Origin: Haloarcula sp. CBA1129
GTDB taxonomy: Archaea; Halobacteriota; Halobacteria; Halobacteriales; Haloarculaceae
Assembly (NCBI RefSeq): GCF_008729015.1
Contig: NZ_RKSM01000003.1
Location: forward strand, 248,001-312,000
Direction: 5' to 3'
DNA: 64,000 nt
This document shows, one piece after another, positions 50,712 through 59,713 of this stretch (position 1 is the stretch's first letter; each line of letters opens with the position of its first letter). The position numbers and the translations under genes are program-made. The notes under the pieces are model-generated. The model searched no databases, was not told the origin of the DNA, and worked only from the letters and a program-made list of their open reading frames with translations.

Positions 50712-52502
50712 CTAATTTTGGGGCGTCACAGACCAGCCAGTGAACCCACCATTGGTGTAAACCTTGTTTGCTGTCGGATCGTTGTGCATCCTCACCAGAC
50801 TGTCTTCATCATAACGGAATAGATACTCCTGTTGGTCTTTTGTATAATACGAAGCAGTGTGCTGTTTGACATCGTGTGTTTTGGTGACGACGTAGCCTCG
50901 GCCGAATGTGTCAGCTGCAATAACATCCGGACTAAAATAGCCAAGATTCCGTGGCAAGTTATTGTCCACACCGAAACTCTGCGGGTAGTAGCGCGGATGG
51001 TTTGTACCCAAGACGAACGCTTCCATCTTGTGTGACGTATCCATCGCATGAATAGGAACCCCTTCATCGATATTCGTTGCCATGAATTGAGACCCGTCAT
51101 ACTCTGCGTAGGTCATGTGACGGTTTGGCTCGTAGGCAGCGTTTGCAGCGAGACAGGCGCTCAAAAGCACGAGCACCGTCAAGCAAACCGTGATTACTGA
51201 GTGCCGCCTGACAGCGCTATTGATTAGCGCCAGCCCGACAAGGACTGCAGCGAACAAGAGTGCGTATCTGTTTATTCTGATTATTCCTTTCACGATAAGA
51301 TTGCCCAAGAGGAAGGTCGCTGCGACACCGATCCCCGCGACAAAGTGAACCGAACCGAAGCCCCACTCGTACTGCATTTCCTTGGAGAGAAACCAGTACA
51401 GCGTGAAAAGGACGAATAACCCAGCGATAGCGAAGTAAATTGTGGTCGAGCCGTACAGCGTGACGAATTTTTCAGCGAGTTCCACCGGGGAAAACTGGAC
51501 GGACCCCGCTCGCTGCACCTCTCTAGCCGCTGGATTCACGTCATCTTGCGACGCAACGACTTTTATTATAGCCTGACGCGTCTGACCGAAGTTGGTGAGC
51601 CAAGCGAATAGGAGCGGAAGGAAGGCCACGCCAAGTCGCGGGCTGAGTTGCGGGGTGGACGAAAGGGAAAGCCGTCCGAATACCCCGGAGTAAACCGAAG
51701 TCAACAGTAGTATACCCAACATAAACAAGGTTGTCATCGGGTGCGAGTAGATGACAAACAAACCAAATAGGAGAATCAAGAGAAGATACTCATTGTCGTT
51801 GCTCCGTCGATACAGTTCTGTGAGCGTGAGTAAAACTGGGACGACCATGAATGAGTTCATGGCCGGATGGTTTGAGAGATGGAAGGTCGTATACAGGAGT
51901 GTGCTGCCAGCTGCTAATCCAGCCGCTAGACTCCCTCGTTTATCAGAAAGTGTCTTCACAAGGACCCCGATTCCGATAATCTGGAGCGTCGTAAACAGCA
52001 ACGCTATCAGATATGGCATCGCGTCCATCGGGACACCTAGCATTGCCATCTCGGCCATCAACACATGTTCGCCCGGGTACCAGATTCCCGGAAGTGAGCC
52101 GGTTTCCAGAATCGCCCTGACGTCGCCGATGTGTTGTAACGCGTCTGCCGTTCCCTGTCCATAAAACCGATAACCGCGGGCTTTCGGAAGAAAAAAATAC
52201 AGCGCATAGTTTGAAAGCACGAGGCCAAGACCATGTCGCCAGTACCTCGTTTGCGTAATAGCTGCTGCTATCAGTGTCAATATTCCACCAATCAGAACCG
52301 AATAGAAGGCGAACCAGAACAGGTGGGATAGTCCGTCTACCAGCGAGGTTTCATATCCGGTTACCGGTTGAATGGACAGGAAAAGCACGGTCTCGAGGAC
52401 AAGAATCCCGGACAAGAGTATGACCAGATATTCCTGTATATCGCGGTTGGCGAACTCAAAGCTGTCAAACGACTCCTGATCAAGGTTAGTCTCGTGACTC
52501 AT
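50712..52502 (-). CDS. Polytopic membrane protein, possible GT-C type glycosyltransferase
   Basis: 596 aa with about 12 transmembrane helices (VILLSGILVLETVLFLSIQ, FWFAFYSVLIGGILTLIAAAI, YLIALLFTTLQIIGIGVLV and others) and a C-terminal soluble part of about 120 residues (MTYAEYDGSQFMATNIDE ... VYTNGGFTGWSV). An exposed loop between helices 3 and 4 (GTADALQHIGDVRAI..GIWYPGEHVL) has the HIGD-type acidic residues often near the active site of GT-C or oligosaccharide polymerase proteins. Assignment as Wzy-like or GT-C is inference from topology and neighbourhood. Confidence 0.75.
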   Translation of the reverse strand: MSHETNLDQESFDSFEFANRDIQEYLVILLSGILVLETVLFLSIQPVTGYETSLVDGLSHLFWFAFYSVLIGGILTLIAAAITQTRYWRHGLGLVLSNYALYFFLPKARGYRFYGQGTADALQHIGDVRAILETGSLPGIWYPGEHVLMAEMAMLGVPMDAMPYLIALLFTTLQIIGIGVLVKTLSDKRGSLAAGLAAGSTLLYTTFHLSNHPAMNSFMVVPVLLTLTELYRRSNDNEYLLLILLFGLFVIYSHPMTTLFMLGILLLTSVYSGVFGRLSLSSTPQLSPRLGVAFLPLLFAWLTNFGQTRQAIIKVVASQDDVNPAAREVQRAGSVQFSPVELAEKFVTLYGSTTIYFAIAGLFVLFTLYWFLSKEMQYEWGFGSVHFVAGIGVAATFLLGNLIVKGIIRINRYALLFAAVLVGLALINSAVRRHSVITVCLTVLVLLSACLAANAAYEPNRHMTYAEYDGSQFMATNIDEGVPIHAMDTSHKMEAFVLGTNHPRYYPQSFGVDNNLPRNLGYFSPDVIAADTFGRGYVVTKTHDVKQHTASYYTKDQQEYLFRYDEDSLVRMHNDPTANKVYTNGGFTGWSVTPQN

Positions 52503-52733
52503 TTATTCCCCTTCTGACCTGCCACACAGCGTGATGTCAACTTCTTGTGCAGTCTTATGTACAGTAGATATTAAGTAATCAGCAACTAATGCGTTTGAGA
52601 CGATCACTCTCATCGAATTCAGGCCACGGACAGCGCCAATAAACCACCTAAGAAAAAATGTTGGTTGTTTTATGAAATTGCGACAGTGGCATAGAACTGA
52701 GCAACCTGAACCAGTCGGGGCTCGATACGCCAT
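52503..52733 (-). CDS. Doubtful 76-aa ORF filling the gap between two cluster genes
   Basis: The frame starts 5 nt after the stop of the upstream glycosyltransferase gene, and its TAA directly abuts the ATG of the membrane-protein gene. The exact fit is the only argument for it. The product (PTFFLRWFIGAVRGLN, ALVADYLISTVHKTAQ) is Cys- and Arg-containing, hardly acidic and matches no family I know. It may be a remnant of a lost gene or chance. Confidence 0.25.
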   Translation of the reverse strand: MAYRAPTGSGCSVLCHCRNFIKQPTFFLRWFIGAVRGLNSMRVIVSNALVADYLISTVHKTAQEVDITLCGRSEGE

Positions 52734-52737
52734 TCGT

Positions 52738-53928
52738 TCAGAGTTCGTCCTTAATCACGGGCGCGGGGCTGCTGGTTGACTCCGTTTTTTCTTGAATCAC
52801 AGAGTCGCCGGTTTCAGCCACTTGGCCCAGTATTTGTGTCGTTGCTCGCACTGTTTCTTCCCAATTGTACCGCGTCGTGACTATTTCTCGACCGTGCTCT
52901 CCGAGTTCTGAGAGACGGTGCTGGTCGCTAAGTAAATCAACAATCGCTGTCGCGAATCCCTCAGCATTGCCGACTTGGACTGCTTCTCCAGTTTGGTTAA
53001 CTATTTCCGAGGTCTGCTCAAGATTGCTGGCAACGACTGGTGTTTCACAGGCTAACGCTTCGATAACTGTCCGTGGAAACCCTTCAGTCCGACTCGGAAG
53101 CACAAAGAGGTCCGCTGCTCGGAATACCGAGGGCATTTGCTGATATGGAACACGGCCCAAAAATTCCACAGCATCTGTAAGTCCTTTATCAGCAGCCGTC
53201 GATTCAAGACTGTCTCGAAGCGGGCCATCGCCGCAGAAAAACAGCGATGCGTCTGGGCACCGATCTCGTATCGTATCGAACGCATCTAATACGTCCTGGG
53301 GCCGCTTCCCGTCGACTAAGCGGCCGACAAATACAATTGCCTGACCGCTCTGGTTCGCGATACGGGGATAATCTCGTCCAGTAGGTGAAAAGCGGCTGGT
53401 ATCGATCCCGTTGTTTACAACCGCGATGTCAGCGTCGACACCAAGATCACGGAGTTTAGATTGCTCAACATCGGTGTAACAAAGCGTGATGTCGGCCGAA
53501 TCGTATGTCCACTTGCCCAGCGTACGTAGGTGTGCACGCGAGAACCAGAACGGACCTCGTTGTGAGTTGAGACCATGGCATGTGATTGCAACTGGGATAT
53601 CAGCCATTCGGCAGTACAGTGCGGCCACGTTACTCGAAAAAAACAGGTGAGAATGGGTATGAACCACGTCGTAGTCTTCCACACCACGCAAATCACGGAC
53701 AGTATTGGCGAAGATTTGATTCCCGAGGAGCTCTAGCTTCGGCGGTTGTTTGATCAGAGTGTACCCGTTCTGGTCAGTGACCTCTCGCTCTTCGACATCG
53801 TCCGAAACAGTCAATACGGTGACCTCGTGGCCCATCGCAGCCTGATCGCGGCTCAGGGCATGTATGTGATATGGCGCACCACCGACGGTTTCAGGAAAGA
53901 TATCTTGCGCGACCCGGAGTATGTGCAT
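52738..53928 (-). CDS. Family 4 glycosyltransferase (copy 2)
   Basis: 396 aa, GT-B fold. The N-terminal domain carries the typical PETVGGAPYHIHALSRDQAAMGHEVTVLT, then VVHTHSHLFFSSNVAALY and TCHGLNSQRGP. The donor domain has IVFVGRLVDGKRPQDVLDAFD, LFFCGDGPLRDSLE, LGRVPYQQMPSVFRAADLFVLPSRTEGFPRTVIEALA with the E-x7-E pattern. It is among the closest here to phosphatidylinositol-mannosyltransferase-like enzymes of archaeal surface glycans. The 130-bp gap to the asparagine synthase gene upstream holds no feature I can support. Confidence 0.88.
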   Translation of the reverse strand: MHILRVAQDIFPETVGGAPYHIHALSRDQAAMGHEVTVLTVSDDVEEREVTDQNGYTLIKQPPKLELLGNQIFANTVRDLRGVEDYDVVHTHSHLFFSSNVAALYCRMADIPVAITCHGLNSQRGPFWFSRAHLRTLGKWTYDSADITLCYTDVEQSKLRDLGVDADIAVVNNGIDTSRFSPTGRDYPRIANQSGQAIVFVGRLVDGKRPQDVLDAFDTIRDRCPDASLFFCGDGPLRDSLESTAADKGLTDAVEFLGRVPYQQMPSVFRAADLFVLPSRTEGFPRTVIEALACETPVVASNLEQTSEIVNQTGEAVQVGNAEGFATAIVDLLSDQHRLSELGEHGREIVTTRYNWEETVRATTQILGQVAETGDSVIQEKTESTSSPAPVIKDEL

Positions 53929-54058
53929 TTATTTCGGCCGATCATTACAGGTAGACGGGTATAGTTAATAGTCCGATTTTTTGAGTAATACGCCTCTATA
54001 ACCGGTTCGCGACACCAAATTGTGGCGTGCGATCACATTGAATCTTGACTTCGTTTGC

Positions 54059-55948
54059 CTATTCGAGGACTCCCTGTTCTTGCATGCGCAGAGCCCAGTG
54101 TTTGAAAACGTATACCGTCCAGAGGAACCGCGAGTGGTCGTGGTTTCCATTGAGATGCTCCTCGAATAGATTTAAAACCGCAGCGGTATCGAGAATGCCC
54201 AAATCGGTAGAACGGACCATCGAGACGAACTCGTCTGCGAGTTCGTCTTTGAACCACTCACCGATCGGCATGTCGAAACCGTGTTTGCTTCGCTGTAAGA
54301 TAGACTCCGGCAGCACATCATCGAAGGCTCGTTTCAGCACGCGTTTTCGATCACGGCCAGTTAGTTTGTGATCTGTTGGGAGACTGAGTGCATACTCAAC
54401 GACATCAGTATCGAGGAACGGAACACGTACTTCAAGTGAATTGTACATACTGGCCTGGTCAACTTTCGTGAGCATTTGATCTGGGAGCGACAAGCGGGTG
54501 TCAACAGCCTGTATCCGTGCCAGACTTGCCTGATCAGTCAGTTCGGGCGATATCGCGGCGTGCTGTGTCCGGAGGGTGCTCTGCCCAGCTTCGATTGGGT
54601 CAACGTTCGTGACGGACTGGATAGCTTGGTCATCGGATACACGCATTAAATCGAAGTGACGTTCGGGAACCGATCGCTCTCCACTTCGGTTTATGAACCA
54701 CTGTCCTTTGTATACGGCGTCTCCGATTGCAGTCCCACGCGAGGCTGGTAGCGCATTCACAGCCGGTTCAACGGCGTATTTTCGTATTTGCGATGGCAGC
54801 GCTCGATAGTATTTTGACAGGGACTCAACCCGGTACTTATCATAGCCAGCAAACAGTTCGTCGGCACCGTCCCCTGAGAGTGCGACCTTGACGTTATTTT
54901 TCGTGGCTCGAGACACAGCGTAGCTCGGCATCAGTGCCGGATCAGCAAAGGGTTCCCCCAATTTATTCAGAACATCCGGCACGGATTCACGGACGTCATT
55001 GGCTGTGAGCGTGATCTCGTGATGATCGGTATTGTGGAAAGACGCCACCTCTCGTGCCGCCCAAGACTCATCAAATCGAGCTTGGTCGAAACCGACGGTA
55101 AACGTTTTTATCGGCTCATCGAGTAACTGTGCCATCGTCCCGACGATTATTGTCGAATCAATTCCCCCGCTGAGGAACGCTCCAAGTTCAACATCAGCCA
55201 TCAGACGTTTTTCGACCGCCGATTCGATGAGCGAGCGTAGGTGTGAGGCAGCAGTGTCAATGTCAGGGTCGCGGGGAGTGATCGATGGCTCGTGGTATTT
55301 GTCGCGGTCGATACCGTCGTCGGATATGAGTATCCGCTCGCCGGGTTGGACCTTCGAGACGTTACGGAAGGCCGTTTTTGGTGCCGGGATATAGCCGAAT
55401 GCGAAGTACTGAGCAAGTGCGTCTCGGTCGATGCCGCCGAGTTCCATATCGCTCTCGAACAGGGAACTGAGCTCGGAGGCAAACGCGAGCTTGTCGTCCG
55501 TTTCGGCGAGAACGAGCGGCTTGATACCCATCGGGTCCCGGGCCAGTAATAAACGGTTTCGATCACTGTCCCACAGAGCGAACGCGAACATTCCGTCGAG
55601 TTCGTCGACGAAACTTGGACCTTCTTCCTCATAGAGATGAACCAGCACTTCCGTGTCGGTCTCAGTGGTAAACCGGTGTCCAGCGGATATGAGTTGATCT
55701 TTGAGACGACCGTAATTATAGATCTCCCCGTTGAAGATGACGGTTACCGTACTGTCCTCGTTATCGATTGGCTGTCCGCCGCTCTCGGGGTCGATAATAC
55801 TGAGTCGTCGGTGTGCGAGTCCAACGCTTCCATCTGTAAAAATTCCGTCATCGTCAGGACCTCGATGACGCTGACAGTCGTTCATACGTTCAAGATCATC
55901 AGTTACAGGTGAGCCAGATCGAAGATACTGACCACAGATTCCACACAT
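54059..55948 (-). CDS. asnB: Asparagine synthase (glutamine-hydrolysing)
   Basis: 629 aa. Cys2 after Met1 (MCGICGQ) is the glutaminase nucleophile once Met is removed. HRGPDDDG, VIFNGEIYNY and LDGMFAFALWD complete the Ntn domain (to about 210). The synthetase domain has the PP-loop SGGIDS (260-265), ALSGDGADELFAGYDKY, DQMLTKVDQASM, and KRAFDDVLP with the R-S-KHGFD-MPIGEWF end. It makes asparagine from aspartate, or amidates another carboxylate, with glutamine and ATP. AsnB-type genes are common inside archaeal and bacterial glycan clusters, where they may amidate sugar acids. It is the last minus-strand gene before the divergent glycosyltransferase at 56219. Confidence 0.88.
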   Translation of the reverse strand: MCGICGQYLRSGSPVTDDLERMNDCQRHRGPDDDGIFTDGSVGLAHRRLSIIDPESGGQPIDNEDSTVTVIFNGEIYNYGRLKDQLISAGHRFTTETDTEVLVHLYEEEGPSFVDELDGMFAFALWDSDRNRLLLARDPMGIKPLVLAETDDKLAFASELSSLFESDMELGGIDRDALAQYFAFGYIPAPKTAFRNVSKVQPGERILISDDGIDRDKYHEPSITPRDPDIDTAASHLRSLIESAVEKRLMADVELGAFLSGGIDSTIIVGTMAQLLDEPIKTFTVGFDQARFDESWAAREVASFHNTDHHEITLTANDVRESVPDVLNKLGEPFADPALMPSYAVSRATKNNVKVALSGDGADELFAGYDKYRVESLSKYYRALPSQIRKYAVEPAVNALPASRGTAIGDAVYKGQWFINRSGERSVPERHFDLMRVSDDQAIQSVTNVDPIEAGQSTLRTQHAAISPELTDQASLARIQAVDTRLSLPDQMLTKVDQASMYNSLEVRVPFLDTDVVEYALSLPTDHKLTGRDRKRVLKRAFDDVLPESILQRSKHGFDMPIGEWFKDELADEFVSMVRSTDLGILDTAAVLNLFEEHLNGNHDHSRFLWTVYVFKHWALRMQEQGVLE

Positions 55949-56218
55949 TGCTCACGTAATCTACACCGGTGCTCAAAATTATACCCTCCCTACACGGACG
56001 AGTTAGATGGATTATTCTCCGCGCTATGCTACCTACGTCTGGTCTGCTAGTTCGTTGTGTCACTCTCATAGAGAGCAGTCCGCCCCCCAATACACGACCT
56101 GCCGAGTTGGTTCGAGAGATTCGAACCAACGAAATCACTACCGAAAAGTCAGAAACGCACACCGAGAAACGGTGTAAGGTGAGTATAAACAAGCCCTCCC
56201 ACACAGATTGTGAAACTA

Positions 56219-57388
56219 ATGGTAAACACTGGGCCGATAGCGTTCTTCGTTCCCTCTCTGACAGTCGGTGGTGCTGAACGTGTGACCGTTTCTGTCGCGA
56301 ATGGACTCTCGAAGCGTGGATATGAGGTAGATCTTGTGGTGTCGTACAACGAGGGAGATTTCCGGTCCGATGTTCTTGGGAGTGTAAATATGGTTGACCT
56401 CGGAACACGGCGGATTCCAGGGATAGGAATCGGTGCGAGCATTCCCGCTTTCGTGCGATATCTGTGCCGACGGTCTCCCGAGATACTTTTCTCACAGATG
56501 ACATATGCTAACGATATTCATATGATTTCACAGGCGCTATCTGGGTCAGATACTGTCACAATCTCGACAATTCATAACACGCTCGGGCTGCAGAAGGGGT
56601 CGAAAGAGAAGCTCGTCCAATGGTTGCAGCGTCGCCTCGCCCATCAGTCGGACCAGTTCGTCGCCGTCTCTGAAGGTGTCGCCAACAGCGTCGTAGAACA
56701 CGTCGGCGTCGGCCGCGAGAAGGTGGCCGTTCTCCACAACCCAATCCCAGTCCAAGAGGTACAGGAGCGGGCAGAGGAATCGGTGGATCATCCATGGACC
56801 CACTCGCCGAACCTCGACGTTGTTCTCGGTGTCGGACGCTTAGAGAGAGCGAAGAACTTTGAGTCGTTCCTCCGCGCTTTCAAACGGATCCATGCTGCTC
56901 AACCGGACACGCGTGCAATAGTTGTGGGTCGTGGGTCGAAGCGGACCGAACTCGAAAGGCTCGCAGCCGAGTTGGGTATCGACGATGTAGTTTCGTTTCC
57001 CGGTTTTGTCGACAATCCCTACGGCTACATGGCGAGTGCCGATGTCCTCGCAATGTCTTCAATCCACGAGGGTCTGCCGACCGTCCTCATCGAGGCACTT
57101 GCCTGCGGATGTCCAGTCGTCTCAACCGATTGTCCCAGTGGCCCAGCAGAGATCCTCAAAGACGGTGAGTTTGGCCCACTCGTGGATGTCGATGACGATG
57201 AAGGACTTGCAGCGGCCATCCAGACGACGCTCGACGACCCACTCCCGAGAGATGTGCTGGTTGAGCGTGCGACCGATTTCGCCCCGACAGCCGTGATCGA
57301 TCAGTACGAAGCGTTTATTCGAAACGTCGTGTCTGTGGAGGGCACCAATAATGTCGGTAGCCGTTCCGAGCCACTCACCCCGTCATGA
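56219..57388 (+). CDS. Family 4 glycosyltransferase (copy 3)
   Basis: 389 aa from the ATG at 56219; a GTG at 56210 is possible. GT-B fold: FFVPSLTVGGAERVTVSVANGL, then ISTIHNTLGLQKGSKEKL, FVAVSEGVANSVVEHVGV, LGVGRLERAKNFESFLRAFKRI, IVVGRGSKRTELERLA, FPGFVDNPYGYMASADVLAMSSIHEGLPTVLIEALACGCPVVSTDCPSGP; the motif EGLPTVLIE is the donor-site pair. It is divergent from asnB and convergent with the DUF1616 gene, so it probably has its own promoter in the 270-bp gap. It should add one sugar to the lipid-linked glycan. Confidence 0.88.
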   Translation: MVNTGPIAFFVPSLTVGGAERVTVSVANGLSKRGYEVDLVVSYNEGDFRSDVLGSVNMVDLGTRRIPGIGIGASIPAFVRYLCRRSPEILFSQMTYANDIHMISQALSGSDTVTISTIHNTLGLQKGSKEKLVQWLQRRLAHQSDQFVAVSEGVANSVVEHVGVGREKVAVLHNPIPVQEVQERAEESVDHPWTHSPNLDVVLGVGRLERAKNFESFLRAFKRIHAAQPDTRAIVVGRGSKRTELERLAAELGIDDVVSFPGFVDNPYGYMASADVLAMSSIHEGLPTVLIEALACGCPVVSTDCPSGPAEILKDGEFGPLVDVDDDEGLAAAIQTTLDDPLPRDVLVERATDFAPTAVIDQYEAFIRNVVSVEGTNNVGSRSEPLTPS

Positions 57389-57455
57389 GTTAGGCTGTCC
57401 TACAATAATCATCAAACTGTCCCAAACCGACCTGCAGGTTCCTGTCGTTGGTAGC

Positions 57456-58391
57456 TCACGTTACATCGACCCAGATGTGGGTCTCACGGTACGCATTTTC
57501 AGCTGTGGGTTGATCCGGGAGGCCGCCCCTGTACAACAGATACGTCAACCGCAAGCGCTCCCCTTCCAGTACTGGCGTAACCGTGTGACGTTGCAGCCAG
57601 CGGTCTCCAGTCGCAGTCCGGTTGTTATAACTATCAAGCCGTGTCCGCTCGGTCACTTCTCCAGTCGGCGCGACTCTGGCCAACTGCACGACTACGACGT
57701 ACTCAGTTGTCTCCATTTCGTGGTTGGTGACAGTGAAATACATCTGTTTGGACTCGCCCATCGCGATCTGTTCTGGGTAGCCACTGGCCTCCAGATCGCT
57801 AGCCTCACTCTCGGTCAGCAGCCCAAACTCTGTGTACGCTTCGCCGCGTTGTGGCTGAGCCGCGACCAATGTTACACTGGCGAACGTGACAAGAATCGCC
57901 ACGCTCACAGCGATAGTTCCTAACTGTATTCTCTCCCCGTCGGAACGTCCACTGGCTGCCTGTGAAGTTCCAGAGGGCATTGAGGCTTGGCCGAGGCCCG
58001 TCGGAGCCCTTTGGTGGCGTCGATACCATGCGATCCCGGCTGTCACCACAGTTACGATAGCAAGGGCAGTAATAACTGGTGTTGGGTGAATCGGCCACGG
58101 TGTGAACTCAATATTGACTCCAACGATGATTGCCAAACAGATACTCGCCGCAACTGAGTACAGTAGCCGTTCGGTGGCAATCAATCTGTGATTCTCGTAC
58201 TCCGGGTTCCAAGTGGGAAACAGCGACGCGACCACGGCATAACCCGGGACGAATAGCAAGAACGGGAGCGCGATGGCTGCGAGAAAGACTCCTTCAAGAG
58301 ACGAGAGTGAAGCGAGGAGCACAACCGCTGTGTACCCAACGGCAGCAAGCAAATCCACAGTCGCTGGCAAAGTATCAGACCACCTTCCCAT
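57456..58391 (-). CDS. DUF1616 family membrane protein
   Basis: 311 aa. Transmembrane helices at about 10-45 (AAVGYTAVVLLASLSSLEGVFLAAIALPFLLFVPGY), 75-95, 105-122 and 160-180, then an extracytoplasmic domain of about 130 residues starting AYTEFGLLTESEASDLEASGYP with a beta fold (MYFTVTNHEMETTEYVVVVQL) and GLLTE signature. DUF1616 proteins accompany archaeal N-glycan and surface polysaccharide genes, without a known reaction. It precedes the family 2 transferase gene by about 100 bp, both on the minus strand; they are often neighbours. Confidence 0.82.
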   Translation of the reverse strand: MGRWSDTLPATVDLLAAVGYTAVVLLASLSSLEGVFLAAIALPFLLFVPGYAVVASLFPTWNPEYENHRLIATERLLYSVAASICLAIIVGVNIEFTPWPIHPTPVITALAIVTVVTAGIAWYRRHQRAPTGLGQASMPSGTSQAASGRSDGERIQLGTIAVSVAILVTFASVTLVAAQPQRGEAYTEFGLLTESEASDLEASGYPEQIAMGESKQMYFTVTNHEMETTEYVVVVQLARVAPTGEVTERTRLDSYNNRTATGDRWLQRHTVTPVLEGERLRLTYLLYRGGLPDQPTAENAYRETHIWVDVT

Positions 58392-58491
58392 GCGTTCCGC
58401 TCACGCCTACGCTGTAATAAGTAACAACTGCATACCGGCGTTTGATTACGTCGCTTCCGGACCAGAAACGACGTACACCCATCTTGAGTGG

Positions 58492-59334
58492 TTACTCCGG
58501 TTCTGTTCGGGAGAGATACTTTTGTTGTAACCGCCAGATGCACCCATAAAGTAACAGAAGAGATAGCTTCGGGACGAACGAGCTGTATCTGATTCCGCTC
58601 GACTCGTCGCCATAAAGCGCCTCCATCGGCACGTCCTGAACAGTCATTCCATTGGCGTCTAACTGAATGAGCATATCATTCAGGAACCCATAATCGTCGA
58701 ACAGGTCGTTCAGCGAGAGTGCCTCCAGCGCCGTCGCAGAGATCGCAGTGTATCCGTTCTGTGGATCGCGCATCTTCCAGTGTCCGCTGGCCATCTTTGT
58801 CAACAGCGTGAGAAGAGCATTCCCGAACAACCGCCAGTTGGACATCTGAGTACAGTGACGGCGGGATATCAGTCGGTTGCCTTTCGCGTAATCCGCTTCC
58901 CCCTCGACGACCGGGTCGAGTATCTTCTCAAGGATGTCCGGGTCCATCTGGCCGTCGCCATCAAGGACCGCAACCACGTCCATACCGCTTATAAGCGCTA
59001 GCTCGTATCCAGTTTGTACGGCGGCCCCGCGACCACCGTTGGTCTGATGGCGGACTGGGACGATCCGCTTGTCGAGGAACGTCTGACTTTCAGAGATTGT
59101 TGTCCCGGCCCCATCGGCCACAACTATTTGTTTTGAAGAGTCGCTAGAGATACCTGCCTGTTTTTCCTCGGTGTCGACGTATTCCTTGATTTCAGTCCAC
59201 GTGCCATCTGTCGAGCAGTCGTCGATAACGAACACTTGGTCAACGTACTCCGGAAGTGAGTCAACGACCTCACCGATGAACCCCTCTTCGTTGTATGCCG
59301 GAACGACGACACCGACAGTCGAGCCTTTATACAC
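58492..59334 (-). CDS. Dolichyl-phosphate-sugar-type family 2 glycosyltransferase
   Basis: 280 aa from the GTG at 59334. This start is chosen because AAGGAGGA (minus strand, 59348-59341) lies 6 nt before it; an ATG at 59391 gives an atypical N-terminus. GT2 features: VGVVVPAYNEEGFIGEVVDSL, VFVIDDCSTDGT, NGGRGAAVQTGYEL, VAVLDGDGQMDP (DxD) and MRDPQNGYTAISATAL. This belongs with polyprenyl/dolichyl-phosphate glucosyl- or mannosyltransferases like AglJ and relatives. No C-terminal membrane helix is obvious apart from SFVPKLSLLLLYGCIWRL, which may be a short anchor. It is co-directional with DUF1616, a usual partner. Confidence 0.85.
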   Translation of the reverse strand: MYKGSTVGVVVPAYNEEGFIGEVVDSLPEYVDQVFVIDDCSTDGTWTEIKEYVDTEEKQAGISSDSSKQIVVADGAGTTISESQTFLDKRIVPVRHQTNGGRGAAVQTGYELALISGMDVVAVLDGDGQMDPDILEKILDPVVEGEADYAKGNRLISRRHCTQMSNWRLFGNALLTLLTKMASGHWKMRDPQNGYTAISATALEALSLNDLFDDYGFLNDMLIQLDANGMTVQDVPMEALYGDESSGIRYSSFVPKLSLLLLYGCIWRLQQKYLSRTEPE

Positions 59335-59340
59335 GCTATG

Positions 59341-59348
59341 TCCTCCTT
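59341..59348 (-). promoter_or_regulatory. Shine-Dalgarno sequence of the family 2 glycosyltransferase
   Basis: On the minus strand AAGGAGGA is followed by CATAGC and GTG (59334). Strong Shine-Dalgarno matches are uncommon in this genome's mostly leaderless genes, so this one decides the GTG start over the upstream ATG. Confidence 0.65.
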
Positions 59349-59713
59349 GAGAGTGAGGAATGCTGCTTCGCTTCTGTGAGTTGTACAGCACAGTTGTGTT
59401 GCTGGAGCGAGTTCACTACGGTACGCACAGAGCGACTGAAAAAGGAGCGGGTTATCTCGGGTCGCCTTTCATGCCAGACCCACGCTCCAATAGCAACCTC
59501 TGGTTCAGTGATAGTCATGGTAGGTTGTAGGGCCGCTTACCGGCTACCAACAGGGCCCTCTCTGTCGCCGCATTGGACCAATCAATCTATTGTTATTCCT
59601 TACTTTCCAAGGTTAGCAGTCATATACAGTGAACTGTCGGGTCGATAAATATCTCGTTAGGCCGATTCCGAAACGTGCCTGCGTCCGGCGATTACTGTTG
59701 TTAGGGGGAGTGG
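59349..59713. other. Intergenic region between glycosyltransferase and CARDB gene
   Basis: 365 bp. A minus-strand frame (59336-59518) ends one base before the GTG of the transferase, but its basic composition and lack of family do not support a gene. No tRNA or terminator hairpin is evident. Confidence 0.5.

Noticed and set aside
52503-52733. Treating the 76-aa ORF as a confident cluster gene
   Set aside because: Its exact fit between neighbours is suggestive, but the non-acidic composition and absence of family kept it as a low-confidence entry only.
59336-59518. 60-aa minus-strand ORF ending one base before the family 2 glycosyltransferase
   Set aside because: Not acidic and no recognisable family; the region is better explained as the leader containing the Shine-Dalgarno sequence.
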